DNA of 64,000 bases from JAXLSZ01 sp046330315 (GCA_046330315.1 JAXLSZ010000005.1:457469-521468); one strand, 5' to 3'; shown: positions 34,147-42,704, counted from the stretch's first letter. The notes: generated by a model not told the origin, from the letters alone. Program-made: numbers and translations.

Positions 34147-36555
34147 TTGAGCCATCCCGACAGGACCAAGCTCCCGATCAGGCGCCCGGGGTTCGGCGGG
34201 GTGGCGGAACGCACGCTCGAAGGCTCCCGCCCCGACTGGGAGGCGATCGGGCACGTCGAGGCTCCCGACGGCGCCCCGAACGTGCTGCTGGTGCTGATCG
34301 ACGACGCGGGATTCGGCAACCCCTCGACCTTTGGCGGCCCGATCGAGACGCCCAACTACACCCGGCTCGCGGAGGGCGGGCTGAAGTACAACCGCTTCCA
34401 TGTCACCGCGCTCTGCTCGCCGACCCGGGCGGCGCTGCTGACCGGTCGCAACAGCCACGCGGTGGGGTTCGGCTCGGTGGGCGAGTTCTCGACCGGCTTC
34501 CCCGGGTACACGGCGTTCGTCCCCGACGACTGCGTCCCGTTCCCGCGAATCCTCCGCGACAACGGCTACAGCACAGCCGCGTTCGGCAAGTGGCACCTGA
34601 CGCCGGATGGCCAGCAGGGTCCGTCGGGACCGTTCGATCGCTGGCCGGTGGGCTGGGGCTTCGACTACTTCTACGGCTTCCTGGGCGGAGGCTCGGGTCA
34701 GTGGGACCCGTGTCTGGCGGAGAACCAGAGGATCATCGGAACGCCCGAGGCCTTCTACGACTCCGAGGACCCCTACTACCTCCCCGACGACATGGCCGAC
34801 AAGACGATCGAGTGGCTGCACGCGATCCGCGCCCAGGACGCGCGAAAGCCGTTCTTCGCCTACTTCTCCACCGGCTGCAGTCACGCTCCCCACCACGTCT
34901 CCGAGCAGTGGGCGGCGAGGTACAGGGGCAGGTTCGACCAGGGCTGGGACAGGCTGCGGGAGGAAACCTTCGCCCGCCAGAAGGAGCTGGGGGTGATACC
35001 CCCCGAGGCGGAGCTGACCCCGCGCGACGACGCCTTCCCCGCCTGGGAGGACGTTCCCGAGAAGCTGAAGACCTACTACGCCCGGCAGATGGAGGTCTAC
35101 GCGGGCTATTCCGAGAACGCCGACCACAACGTCGGCCGCGTGATCGATGCGATCGGCGAGCTCGGCGAGCTGGACAACACGCTGATCCTCTGGATCTGGG
35201 GCGACAACGGCGCCAGCATGGAGGGAACGATCACCGGCTCCTTCAACGAGCTGACGATGCAGAACGGCATTCCGTTGACCGACGAGATGCAGCTCCAGCT
35301 CGCAGAGCGCTACGGGGGCATCGAGGCGTGGGGCAACCAGATGATGGCGCCCCACTACTCGGCGGCCTGGGCCTGGGCCGGCAACACGCCGTTTAAGTGG
35401 GGCAAGCAGGTGGGGTCCCACCTTGGCGGGACCCGCAACCCGCTGGTGGCCCGCTGGCCCGAGCGGATCCGTGAGAGCGGCGCGCTGAGGTCGCACTTCA
35501 CGCACGTGATCGACGTCGGGCCGACGATTCTCGACGTGGCCGGCATCCCGATGCCCACCCACATCGACGGGATCGAGCAGCGGCCGATGCACGGTTCGAC
35601 CTTCGCCGACTCCCTGACCGACGCCGACGCCCCCGAGCGCCACACCCAGCAGTACTTCGAGACGATCGGCAACAGGGCGATGTACAAGGACGGCTGGTGG
35701 CTGGCGATGCGGACGGAGCGGATCCCCTGGGTGATCACGCCGGAGGCGCTGAAGCCCTACGCCCCCGGGGCCTGGGACCCGGACAAGGACCCGGTCGAGC
35801 TCTACTACCTGCCCGACGACTACAGCCAGGCGAACGACCTCGCGGCGGAGCATCCCGAGAAGGTCGAGGAGCTCAGGAAGCTGTTCTGGGAGGAGGCGGA
35901 GCGCTACGACGTCCTGCCGCTGCTCGCAACCCTGGCGCCGTTCTTCGGCATCGTGCCGCCGCTCCCCGACCTGCCGAGCTACGAGTTCCGCGCTGATGTC
36001 CAGAACGTGCTCTCGGGGATGATCCCGCGGATCTACAACCACTCCTACTCGATCAGCGCCGATCTGGTCGTTCCCGAGGGCGGCGCCGAGGGCGTGATCG
36101 TCGCCGAGGCCGACCACATGGGCGGCTTCTCGCTCTTCGTGGACGGGGGGAAGCTGATCCACACGTACTCGATGATGGGTGTCTTCGTCTTCCGCCAGGT
36201 TTCGGAGGAGGATCTGCCCGAAGGGGAGGTCACGGTGCGGATGGAGTTCGCCGCCGATTCGGCGAAGCCGGCCACGGGCGGTGAGGTGACGTTGCTCATG
36301 GACGGCAGGCCAGTGGGTGGTGGCCGCATGGAGCACACCGTCCCGATTCGCTTCTCCGGCTACGCGGGCATGGACATCGGACGCGACAACGGCGGCGTCG
36401 TGGACGCCTGTTACGAGGATCGCAAGCCCTTCCCCTTCACCGGCACGATCAGGAAGGTCGTCTTCGACGTCCAGCCGCATGCCTCCGAGTCGGACAGGCG
36501 CGAGCTTCACCAGAGCGTCCACCACGGCCACACCGCACACGCGCTAACCGCATGA
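34147..36555 (+). CDS. Arylsulfatase (stand-alone)
   Basis: An 802-residue sulfatase. TTG 34147 is chosen because GGAGGT lies just upstream and homology to the first sulfatase begins immediately (TKLPIRRPGFGG). Metal ligands lie in LIDDAGFG, the modifiable Cys90 in CSPTR and FGKWHLTP follows. It is similar along its whole length to residues of about 180-967 of the fused sulfatase at 5040-7943. It has no signal peptide. It needs formylglycine; the nearest maturase is at 7940-9178. It is followed after 19 bases by the gene for the domain that the other sulfatase carries fused. Confidence 0.92.
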   Translation: MSHPDRTKLPIRRPGFGGVAERTLEGSRPDWEAIGHVEAPDGAPNVLLVLIDDAGFGNPSTFGGPIETPNYTRLAEGGLKYNRFHVTALCSPTRAALLTGRNSHAVGFGSVGEFSTGFPGYTAFVPDDCVPFPRILRDNGYSTAAFGKWHLTPDGQQGPSGPFDRWPVGWGFDYFYGFLGGGSGQWDPCLAENQRIIGTPEAFYDSEDPYYLPDDMADKTIEWLHAIRAQDARKPFFAYFSTGCSHAPHHVSEQWAARYRGRFDQGWDRLREETFARQKELGVIPPEAELTPRDDAFPAWEDVPEKLKTYYARQMEVYAGYSENADHNVGRVIDAIGELGELDNTLILWIWGDNGASMEGTITGSFNELTMQNGIPLTDEMQLQLAERYGGIEAWGNQMMAPHYSAAWAWAGNTPFKWGKQVGSHLGGTRNPLVARWPERIRESGALRSHFTHVIDVGPTILDVAGIPMPTHIDGIEQRPMHGSTFADSLTDADAPERHTQQYFETIGNRAMYKDGWWLAMRTERIPWVITPEALKPYAPGAWDPDKDPVELYYLPDDYSQANDLAAEHPEKVEELRKLFWEEAERYDVLPLLATLAPFFGIVPPLPDLPSYEFRADVQNVLSGMIPRIYNHSYSISADLVVPEGGAEGVIVAEADHMGGFSLFVDGGKLIHTYSMMGVFVFRQVSEEDLPEGEVTVRMEFAADSAKPATGGEVTLLMDGRPVGGGRMEHTVPIRFSGYAGMDIGRDNGGVVDACYEDRKPFPFTGTIRKVVFDVQPHASESDRRELHQSVHHGHTAHALTA

Positions 36556-36574
36556 GCGGGCGGGGGACGAGGCC

Positions 36575-37093
36575 GTGATCAAGCTCCACGACACGATTGA
36601 CGTGCTGATCGGCGGCTACCTCTCCAAGGACGCCGCGGAGGAGGACTACGAGGCGGTTCGCCAGTGCGGGGCGCACCTCCAGGGTGCGGTCGTGGTCAGC
36701 AAGGACCTCGAGGGGAAGCTCTCGGTCGAGCAGACCGATCACATGGTCCGCGAGGGGGCCGAGGGCCTCGGCGCCGTCGGCTTCGCCGTGGGGCTCTTCG
36801 CGCCGCCCCTCCTGGCCGCCACCGCCATCGGCGCCGTGATGGGGGCCGGGGTCGGCGGATTGCTGCATCACAAGGTCTCCGGGAAGTTCGGCGAGCAGGC
36901 GGCGCAGACGATCCCGCTGGGAGGCGCGGGACTGATCGTCGCCTACTCGCATTCGGAGGCCGGGAAGGTCGAGCCCGCTGTGACCAGGGCCGTCAGCAAG
37001 GCGATCGGCGAGGCCGAGGGGAGCCACGTCGAGGCCCTGCGGGGTGCGCTCGAGGACGCCCAGAAGAAGCTGGCCGAGCAGGGAGACTCCTGA
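36575..37093 (+). CDS. DUF1269-like glycine-rich membrane-associated protein
   Basis: A 172-residue protein with IDVLIGGYLSKDAAEEDYEA, a hydrophobic Gly/Ala segment (VGFAVGLFAPPLLAATAIGA), then a helical C-terminus. It is homologous to the N-terminal about 175 residues of the fused sulfatase at 5040-7943 (shared pattern VAVGLxAPPLLA). Start GTG 36575 is 19 bases after the sulfatase stop, so it is in the same operon. Function is unknown; the fusion elsewhere argues that it works with the sulfatase. Confidence 0.8.
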   Translation: MIKLHDTIDVLIGGYLSKDAAEEDYEAVRQCGAHLQGAVVVSKDLEGKLSVEQTDHMVREGAEGLGAVGFAVGLFAPPLLAATAIGAVMGAGVGGLLHHKVSGKFGEQAAQTIPLGGAGLIVAYSHSEAGKVEPAVTRAVSKAIGEAEGSHVEALRGALEDAQKKLAEQGDS

Positions 37094-37187
37094 GGGGACA
37101 CGTCCGGGTTGGACGGGGGCGCCCGGCCGGGGCGCAGCGCCGCTCCTCCCGGGGCCATCCGAACGACTCGGGGTCGCCCGGCCCTAG

Positions 37188-37193
37188 TAGCCT
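37188..37193 (+). promoter_or_regulatory. -10 box of a leaderless-type promoter (MFS gene)
   Basis: TAGCCT ends 9 bases before the ATG of the MFS gene, so transcription should start at or next to the start codon; no Shine-Dalgarno is present. Confidence 0.45.
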
Positions 37194-37202
37194 GCCTCGC
37201 CG

Positions 37203-38837
37203 ATGACCCCCGATCCAAAAGCCCCGGATCCGAACGGGACGGCGGCGCCCGAGGAGCGCTCCTCCTCGCCCAAGCGCCAGGGGCTCGTTCTCGCCTCCCT
37301 GGTCGCCGTGGCGACCGTCGCCAACCTCGGCCTGGCGGTCGCCAACGTCGCGCTCCCCGACATCGGCGAGCACTTCGACGCCTCTCAGACCGAGCTCAAC
37401 CTCGTCGCCGTCGCCTACTCGCTCGGCCTCGCCTGCTCGGTGCTCTACTTCGGCGCGGTCGGGGACCGCTACGGGCGCAAGGGGATCCTCCTGGTCGGCA
37501 TGGCGCTGACCGTCCCGGTGGACCTGATCGCCGCCTTCGCGCCCTCGATCGGCGTCCTCTTCGGGGCCCGCTTCGTCGGCGGCCTGGCGGCGGGCATGGC
37601 CTACCCGACCACGCTGGCCCTGATCACCGCGCTGTGGTCCGGGCCAGCCCGGACCAAGTCGATCGCGCTGTGGGCGGCGACGGGCGCCGCCTTCACCTCG
37701 CTGGGGCCGCTCCTCTCGGGGCTGCTGCTGACCAGGTTCTCGTGGGGCTCCCCCTTCCTGATCACCCTGCCGCTGGCGGTGATCGCCCTGATCATGGCCG
37801 CGAAGCTGATACCCGCGCACGTCAACGAGACGACCGATCCCGTCGACCACCCCGGCGGTGTGCTCTCGATCTTCCTGGTTGGCGCGCTGATCCTCGGGAT
37901 CAACCTGATCGTCGTGCCCGACAAGACCTCGGCCGCGCTCGGACTGCTGGCCGTCGCCGCCGCGGCGCTGGTCGCCTTCCTGATCCGCGAGCGCCGCGCG
38001 AAGTTCCCGCTGTACGACCTCGAGGTGGCCTCTCGGCGCACCTTCTGGGTTGCCGCGGTGGCGGGGATCATCGTCTTCGGGTCGCTGATGGGGACGATGT
38101 ACATCGGGCAGCAGTTCCTCCAGAACGTGCTCGGTTACTCGACCGTCGGCGCCGGCGCGGCGATCCTGCCCGCCGCCGTGGTGATGGTCCTGGTCGCGCC
38201 CCGCTCGGCGAAGCTGGTCGAGAGCAGGGGGGCGCGCTTCACGCTGCTGTTCGGCTACGTCTTCGTCTTCCTCGGCTTCCTGACGATGCTCCTGCTCTGG
38301 AAGGAGGGCATCCCCTACTGGGAGGTGGCGCTCGGCTACGCCTTCGTCGGGGTCGGGGTCGGCCTGGCCGGAACGCCGGCCTCGCACTCGCTGACCGGCT
38401 CGGTCCCCGTGCGGAAGGTCGGCATGGCCTCCGGAACCGCCGACCTCCAGCGCGACCTCGGCGGGGCGATCATGCAGTCGATCATGGGCGCCTTCCTGAC
38501 CGCGGGTTACGCGGCCGCGGCCGGTGCCGCGATCACCGCCTCGGGCAGGAACGTCACCGACAGCGTCCAGAGCGAGCTGACCAAGTCCTTCTCGAGCGCG
38601 GCCGACCTCGCGCAGCGCTACCCGCCCTCGACCCAGGAGAAGATCATCGCGGCGGCCAAGACCTCGTTCCTGCAGGGCGACGAGTGGGCCTACGTGGCCG
38701 GGATCGTCGCAGTCCTGCTCGGTGCGGTGATCGTCTTCTTCCTCTTCCCGAAGGCCGAGGAGGAGAAGCGGATGCTCGCCTCCTTCGAGGCCGAGGACCA
38801 AGCCGGGGACGGCGGAGCGGCGGCGGCGCCCGCCTAG
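37203..38837 (+). CDS. MFS transporter, EmrB/QacA (14-helix) type
   Basis: A 544-residue protein with about 14 hydrophobic helices. The MFS motif A-like sequence GDRYGRKGILLVG lies between helices 2 and 3, and NVALPDIGEHFDAS in helix 1 is typical of drug:H+ antiporters of the DHA2 family. It probably exports a toxic or signalling compound using the proton gradient. The long loop before the last helix (about residues 430-500) is Ala/Ser-rich. The stop shares CTAG with the convergent gene. Confidence 0.88.
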   Translation: MTPDPKAPDPNGTAAPEERSSSPKRQGLVLASLVAVATVANLGLAVANVALPDIGEHFDASQTELNLVAVAYSLGLACSVLYFGAVGDRYGRKGILLVGMALTVPVDLIAAFAPSIGVLFGARFVGGLAAGMAYPTTLALITALWSGPARTKSIALWAATGAAFTSLGPLLSGLLLTRFSWGSPFLITLPLAVIALIMAAKLIPAHVNETTDPVDHPGGVLSIFLVGALILGINLIVVPDKTSAALGLLAVAAAALVAFLIRERRAKFPLYDLEVASRRTFWVAAVAGIIVFGSLMGTMYIGQQFLQNVLGYSTVGAGAAILPAAVVMVLVAPRSAKLVESRGARFTLLFGYVFVFLGFLTMLLLWKEGIPYWEVALGYAFVGVGVGLAGTPASHSLTGSVPVRKVGMASGTADLQRDLGGAIMQSIMGAFLTAGYAAAAGAAITASGRNVTDSVQSELTKSFSSAADLAQRYPPSTQEKIIAAAKTSFLQGDEWAYVAGIVAVLLGAVIVFFLFPKAEEEKRMLASFEAEDQAGDGGAAAAPA

Positions 38838-40057
38838 GACTCCCCGGGCGGCGGAGGCGGTTCCGGGGCGCCCACCTGGGGGCCTCCGGGCGGCGCAGGC
38901 GGCTCCGGAGGCCCCTCCCCCTCCGCGCCGTCCCCCTCCGGCCCGCGGCCGGAGCGCTTCTCCTGCCGCCGCTTCCGCCGCTCCTCGGCCAGCTCGCGAC
39001 TCCTCTCCTTGGCGCTCCCGTAGGAGGACTCGACCAGCTCCCTGCCCCCCTTCCAGCCGAACACCCAGGAGACCATGACGATCGCGAACACGACGTTCCA
39101 GGCCGAGACGACGAGCTGCTGGGCGGCCGAGTAGGCGGTGGCGGTGGACTTCGAGGTCTGCTGGCGCAGCGCCGCGGCGTTCATCGCCTGGTTGACGCCG
39201 ACCCCGCCGGGCGTCACCGACACCGAGTTGGAGATCGAGTTGGAGGCGCTCACGGTGGCGACGTTGTGAAAGGTGACCGGGATCCCGTAGGCGCCGAGGA
39301 AGACGGCGATCACTCCCAGACGGGCGAGGTAGCTCGCCAGCTCGGGCAGGGCCACCCCGAGCACCATCCGCCTCGGCTGGGTGAGGACGGCGCCGCCGGT
39401 CGCGAGCTCGGCCCGCAGCTTCTTGGTGCGGCGCCAGAAGATCCGCACCAGCAGCGCGATCAGCACGGCCACCCCGGCCAGCGAGAGCAGGATCACCCCC
39501 TGGTGGTCGGAGAGGAAGCCGAGCTTGATCGAGAACGAGCCCGCGACGGAGAGGAAGAGGTAGAGGTAGAGCGCGACGTTGAAGACCGAGAAGGGGATCT
39601 TCTGGACCACCAGCCCCGAGAGTGTCGCGGCGTAGGTGGCACCGGCGATCAGCGCCGCGAACATCCCCAGCATCGCGAAGGTGCCCAGGTTCGCGGGGAC
39701 GAACCCGTTGAGGGCGACCGCGGTCGCGTAGCAGGCGAGGACTATGCGGTAGCGGATGTGCGGCTCCGGCCAGGCGGCGCGCAGGATCGACAGCCACGCC
39801 AACGCGACCAGGGAGGTCTGCGCGGTCTGCAGGATCGAGCCGGCGAATATCGCCCAGACGGGCACCTCCGCGATCTTGCGCAGCAGCTGGCGGAGCCACT
39901 CGCCGATCGGGATCCCGATCAGATCGCAGACGAGGATCGCCAGCGCGAGCCCGCCCACCCAGACGACGATCCGGGCGACGCGGGCCCCGATCGAGCTGCC
40001 GTCGCGAATCCAGCGCAGGCGGTCCCCGAACGAGCGTGAACCGGCGCGGGCTTCCAC
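38834..40057 (-). CDS. Flippase-like LPG-synthase-TM (UPF0104) membrane protein
   Basis: A 407-residue protein with about eight hydrophobic helices. ALNGFVPANLGTFAMLGMF and VSVTPGGVGVNQAMNAAAL are the two family motifs of the lysylphosphatidylglycerol-synthase-like transmembrane family (GxxPxxxG, PGGxG). Members act as lipid or glycolipid flippases or regulate them. The C-terminal about 60 residues are basic, then Pro/Gly-rich and probably disordered. It shares a CTAG bidirectional stop with the MFS gene. Confidence 0.82.
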   Translation of the reverse strand: MEARAGSRSFGDRLRWIRDGSSIGARVARIVVWVGGLALAILVCDLIGIPIGEWLRQLLRKIAEVPVWAIFAGSILQTAQTSLVALAWLSILRAAWPEPHIRYRIVLACYATAVALNGFVPANLGTFAMLGMFAALIAGATYAATLSGLVVQKIPFSVFNVALYLYLFLSVAGSFSIKLGFLSDHQGVILLSLAGVAVLIALLVRIFWRRTKKLRAELATGGAVLTQPRRMVLGVALPELASYLARLGVIAVFLGAYGIPVTFHNVATVSASNSISNSVSVTPGGVGVNQAMNAAALRQQTSKSTATAYSAAQQLVVSAWNVVFAIVMVSWVFGWKGGRELVESSYGSAKERSRELAEERRKRRQEKRSGRGPEGDGAEGEGPPEPPAPPGGPQVGAPEPPPPPGES

Positions 40058-40066
40058 GATCCGATC

Positions 40067-41068
40067 CTAGTCCGAGGCAGCGGCCGGCCGCTCGAACGCC
40101 TGCAGGACGCCTCCGACGGCAAAGCAGGCGGCGCCCCAGAAGGTCCCCCAGTTGGCGAGGTCCACGTTGATCACGCCGCCGGTCTGGGGGCTGGTGAACG
40201 CTGCCACCGCGGAGACGAAGAACAGGGCGGAGCCGAGTTGGTTGACCGCGACGATCCACCAGTCGAGGCGGCGGGGCAGCAGCTTCGGCCGCCCGTGGCA
40301 CACCTCGACCATCGAGAGATGGCCCGAGACCAGGAACATCACGCAGCCGATCATCTCCGGGGTCCAGATCAGCCGGTTGACCTGCTTGGCGCTCAGACCC
40401 TCCATGAACGAGTCGATCAGGCTGACCCCGAAGGCGAGGGTGCCGGCGAAGAGCACGAAGGTGGCCAGCCACTCGATCCGCATCGGCTCGTAGGACCACC
40501 ACCTCCATGCCTCGCCGCGGAGCGAGCCGCTGGCGTCGATGCTCCTGGGCGCGTTGATCGCCTGCAGCAGCGACGCGTAGCCCCCGGTGCTGAAGAAGAC
40601 CCCGCCGAGGAGATAGATCGAGGCCGCGGTGAGGGCGTCCCCCGAACCGACCTGCGCCACCCAGGCGCCGATCGAGAACAGCGAGCCTCCGATCGTGAAG
40701 GCGATCGCGGCCACCCAGTTGAGGCGGCGAAGCCGGGTGGCGGTGCTCGGGTGCGCGAAGGCGACCGCGGCACGCACCCCGTCGGCGGCTCGCAGCTCGA
40801 CCATGCCCCGCTTGCGCGCCGCCCGCGAGCTCCAGGTCGCGGTGCGCCCGTCGGGCATCCTCCAGGTGGCGCGGCTGGTGAAGGGCCCCCCGCCCCCGCT
40901 GGCCTGCAGCGACCACTCGCTGGGACGCCGGACGGCTCTCACGCCGCCGCCGCCGCCCGCCTTCTCCCCGCCGCCCGCCTTCTCGCCGCCGCCGCGGCCT
41001 GTCTTCTCGCCGCGGCCCGTCTTCTCGTCGCCGCGGCCGCTCACCTCCCTGCGGGCAGGCGCGCTCAT
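40067..41068 (-). CDS. YrhK-like integral membrane protein
   Basis: A 333-residue protein. Residues 1-45 are a low-complexity repeat of EKTGRG/EKAGGG units encoded by imperfect DNA repeats at about 40955-41035. The rest has paired hydrophobic helices with WVAAIAFTIGGSLFSIGAWV, resembling the YrhK-like domain. Function is unknown. It lies 9 bases upstream of the flippase-like gene and is probably co-transcribed. A start inside the repeat region cannot be excluded. Confidence 0.72.
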   Translation of the reverse strand: MSAPARREVSGRGDEKTGRGEKTGRGGGEKAGGGEKAGGGGGVRAVRRPSEWSLQASGGGGPFTSRATWRMPDGRTATWSSRAARKRGMVELRAADGVRAAVAFAHPSTATRLRRLNWVAAIAFTIGGSLFSIGAWVAQVGSGDALTAASIYLLGGVFFSTGGYASLLQAINAPRSIDASGSLRGEAWRWWSYEPMRIEWLATFVLFAGTLAFGVSLIDSFMEGLSAKQVNRLIWTPEMIGCVMFLVSGHLSMVEVCHGRPKLLPRRLDWWIVAVNQLGSALFFVSAVAAFTSPQTGGVINVDLANWGTFWGAACFAVGGVLQAFERPAAASD

Positions 41069-41117
41069 CGCGGCCCGGTCCCGTGCCGGGCGCTCGGCCG
41101 GCCCCTGCGGCGGCCGC

Positions 41118-41225
41118 TCAGCGGGAGAGCTCGTGCCGCGACCCGGCGGCGTGGTAGCCCACGTACCAGGCCAGGTGACGAACGGCGTTGATGCCGGCGA
41201 TCGCCGGAGAGATGATCCTCTTCAT
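41118..41225 (-). CDS. Possible 35-residue small protein
   Basis: A short frame, ATG 41225 to TGA 41118, that reads as a coherent peptide beginning MKRIISPAIAGINAVRHLAW and ending AAGSRHELSR. It is basic at both ends with a hydrophobic middle, so possibly membrane-associated. The AT-richer stretch and interlocked inverted repeats just upstream could be its control region. No family is recognised; it could also be chance. Confidence 0.4.
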   Translation of the reverse strand: MKRIISPAIAGINAVRHLAWYVGYHAAGSRHELSR

Positions 41226-41239
41226 CGCCGCGGATCCTA

Positions 41240-41268
41240 ATTGGTACGCCGGAGCTACCAATGCTCCG
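41240..41268. promoter_or_regulatory. Two interlocked inverted repeats
   Basis: ATTGGTA (41240-41246) pairs with TACCAAT (41256-41262); CGGAGC (41250-41255) pairs with GCTCCG (41263-41268). The arms alternate A-B-A'-B', so the two stems are mutually exclusive or form a pseudoknot. It lies in the divergent region before the UDP-sugar dehydrogenase. Possible operator or RNA switch. Confidence 0.5.
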
Positions 41269-41312
41269 AAGCGCGCAAATTACGGAAATTCGGTAGGCGC
41301 GGGAGCACTCTC

Positions 41313-41318
41313 TAGACT
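41313..41318 (+). promoter_or_regulatory. -10 box of a leaderless promoter (UDP-sugar dehydrogenase)
   Basis: TAGACT, then 7 bases, then the ATG at 41326. No Shine-Dalgarno. A weak TTCGGT at 41289-41294 is a candidate -35 with an 18-base spacer. Confidence 0.55.
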
Positions 41319-41325
41319 CGGGCCG

Positions 41326-42570
41326 ATGAAGGTCGGGATCATCGGCCTGGGCTATGTCGGCCTGCCGCTCGCGGTCGCCTTTGCCGAGGCCGGGCACGAG
41401 GTCGTCGGCCTCGACTCCGACGGCGCCAAGGTCAGGGGTCTGCGTTCCGGCCAAAGCCACGTCGAAGACATACCGGACGAGGCGCTCGAGCGCTGCGAGG
41501 GCAGGCTCCTTGCCACCTCCGAGTACTCGGACCTCGCCTCCTGCCACGCCGTCGTGATCTGCGTGCCGACTCCGCTGACGGGGTCCCGGGAGCCGGATCT
41601 CTCCTTCCTGGTGGACTGCGCGACCTCGCTCTCCAGCGTCCTGCAGCCCGAGCAGCTCGTGGTTCTGGAGTCGACCACCTACCCCGGGACCACGCGCGAC
41701 CGGCTGCTGCCGATCCTCGAGGAGTCCGGGATGGCCGGCGGGCGCGACTTCCACCTCGCCTTCTCGCCGGAGCGCATCGATCCGGGCCGCACCGACTACA
41801 CGATCCGCAACACCCCGAAGCTGGTCGGCGGGCTGACCGAGCGCTGCGCCGAGCGGGCCCGCGAGCTCTACTCGGAGATCTGCGACGAGGTGATCGTCCT
41901 CTCCACCCCGGAGGCGGCGGAGCTGTCCAAGCTGCTGGAGAACATCTTCCGCTCGGTCAACATCGCGCTCGTCAACGAGCTCGCCCAGCTCTGCGACCGG
42001 CTCGGGATCGACGTCTGGGAGGTGATCGACGCCGCCGCGACCAAGCCGTTCGGGTTCATGAGGTTCGAGCCGGGCCCGGGCATGGGGGGCCACTGCCTGC
42101 CGGTCGACCCCTTCTACCTCGCCTTCAAGGCGCGCGAGCACGACTTCTACCCGGAGTTCATCGAGCTGGCCGGCAAGATCAACCAGTCCCAGCCCCAGTT
42201 CTGCGTGGACCGGATCGAGCGCGCCCTCAACGGGGCCGGCAAGGCGGTCAACGGGTCGCGGATCCTGATCCTCGGCGCCAGCTACAAGGGCGGGATCGGC
42301 GACACCCGCGAGTCGCCGGCGCTGCGGATCATCCGCCTGCTGGGCGACCTCGGCGCCGACGTCGCCTACCATGACCCGCACGTTCCCCGCCTGCCCGAGC
42401 TGGGGATCGAGTCGGTGGCGCTCGAGGAGGTCGGCTCCGCCGACCTGGTCGCGATCGTCACCGCCCACCCCGAGGTGGACCACCAGCGCGTGGTCGCCGA
42501 GGCGGCCCTGGTGATCGACTTCCGCGGCGTCACCCGCGGCATCGAGGCCGCCAACCTCCTCCGCCTCTGA
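41326..42570 (+). CDS. Nucleotide-sugar dehydrogenase (UDP-glucose/UDP-GlcNAc 6-dehydrogenase family)
   Basis: A 414-residue enzyme. MKVGIIGLGYVGLPLAVAFA is the NAD-binding motif. GPGMGGHCLPVDPFYLAFK holds the catalytic Cys near residue 259. ILGASYKGGIGDTRESPALR opens the C-terminal domain. It oxidises the 6-OH of a UDP-sugar to the uronic acid. CLPVDPFYL is more typical of the WbpA/UDP-GlcNAc branch than of Ugd, but this is not decisive. It is probably used for cell-surface polysaccharide. Leaderless start. Confidence 0.9.
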   Translation: MKVGIIGLGYVGLPLAVAFAEAGHEVVGLDSDGAKVRGLRSGQSHVEDIPDEALERCEGRLLATSEYSDLASCHAVVICVPTPLTGSREPDLSFLVDCATSLSSVLQPEQLVVLESTTYPGTTRDRLLPILEESGMAGGRDFHLAFSPERIDPGRTDYTIRNTPKLVGGLTERCAERARELYSEICDEVIVLSTPEAAELSKLLENIFRSVNIALVNELAQLCDRLGIDVWEVIDAAATKPFGFMRFEPGPGMGGHCLPVDPFYLAFKAREHDFYPEFIELAGKINQSQPQFCVDRIERALNGAGKAVNGSRILILGASYKGGIGDTRESPALRIIRLLGDLGADVAYHDPHVPRLPELGIESVALEEVGSADLVAIVTAHPEVDHQRVVAEAALVIDFRGVTRGIEAANLLRL

Positions 42571-42637
42571 CCCCCCGCGGCGCCCAGGACCCCTCCGCTC
42601 CGCCGGACCCAGCACCCCCCACCCCGCCCACTCCACC

Positions 42638-42681
42638 GAACGTCCCGGAGTACCCCCTATAGCAACAACTCCGGGACGTTC
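42638..42681. terminator. Perfect 14-bp hairpin after the UDP-sugar dehydrogenase gene
   Basis: GAACGTCCCGGAGT at 42638-42651 pairs exactly with ACTCCGGGACGTTC at 42668-42681 around a 16-base loop. It lies 67 bases after the dehydrogenase stop and just upstream of the next promoter. No U-tract follows; it may be a terminator or a dispersed palindromic element. Confidence 0.55.
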
Positions 42682-42698
42682 ACGTTGGGGGGGTTCTC

Positions 42699-42704
42699 TA
42701 GGCT
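42699..42704 (+). promoter_or_regulatory. -10 box of a leaderless promoter
   Basis: TAGGCT, followed after 7 bases by the ATG (42712) of a 7-codon open frame, not by the main gene. Context closely matches the box at 41313-41318. Confidence 0.5.

Noticed and set aside
36993..40916. A 1,300-codon open frame on the minus strand across the MFS and flippase-like genes
   Set aside because: It is an antisense or shifted reading of real genes caused by high GC; its composition is Arg/Gly/Pro-rich without any family motif.
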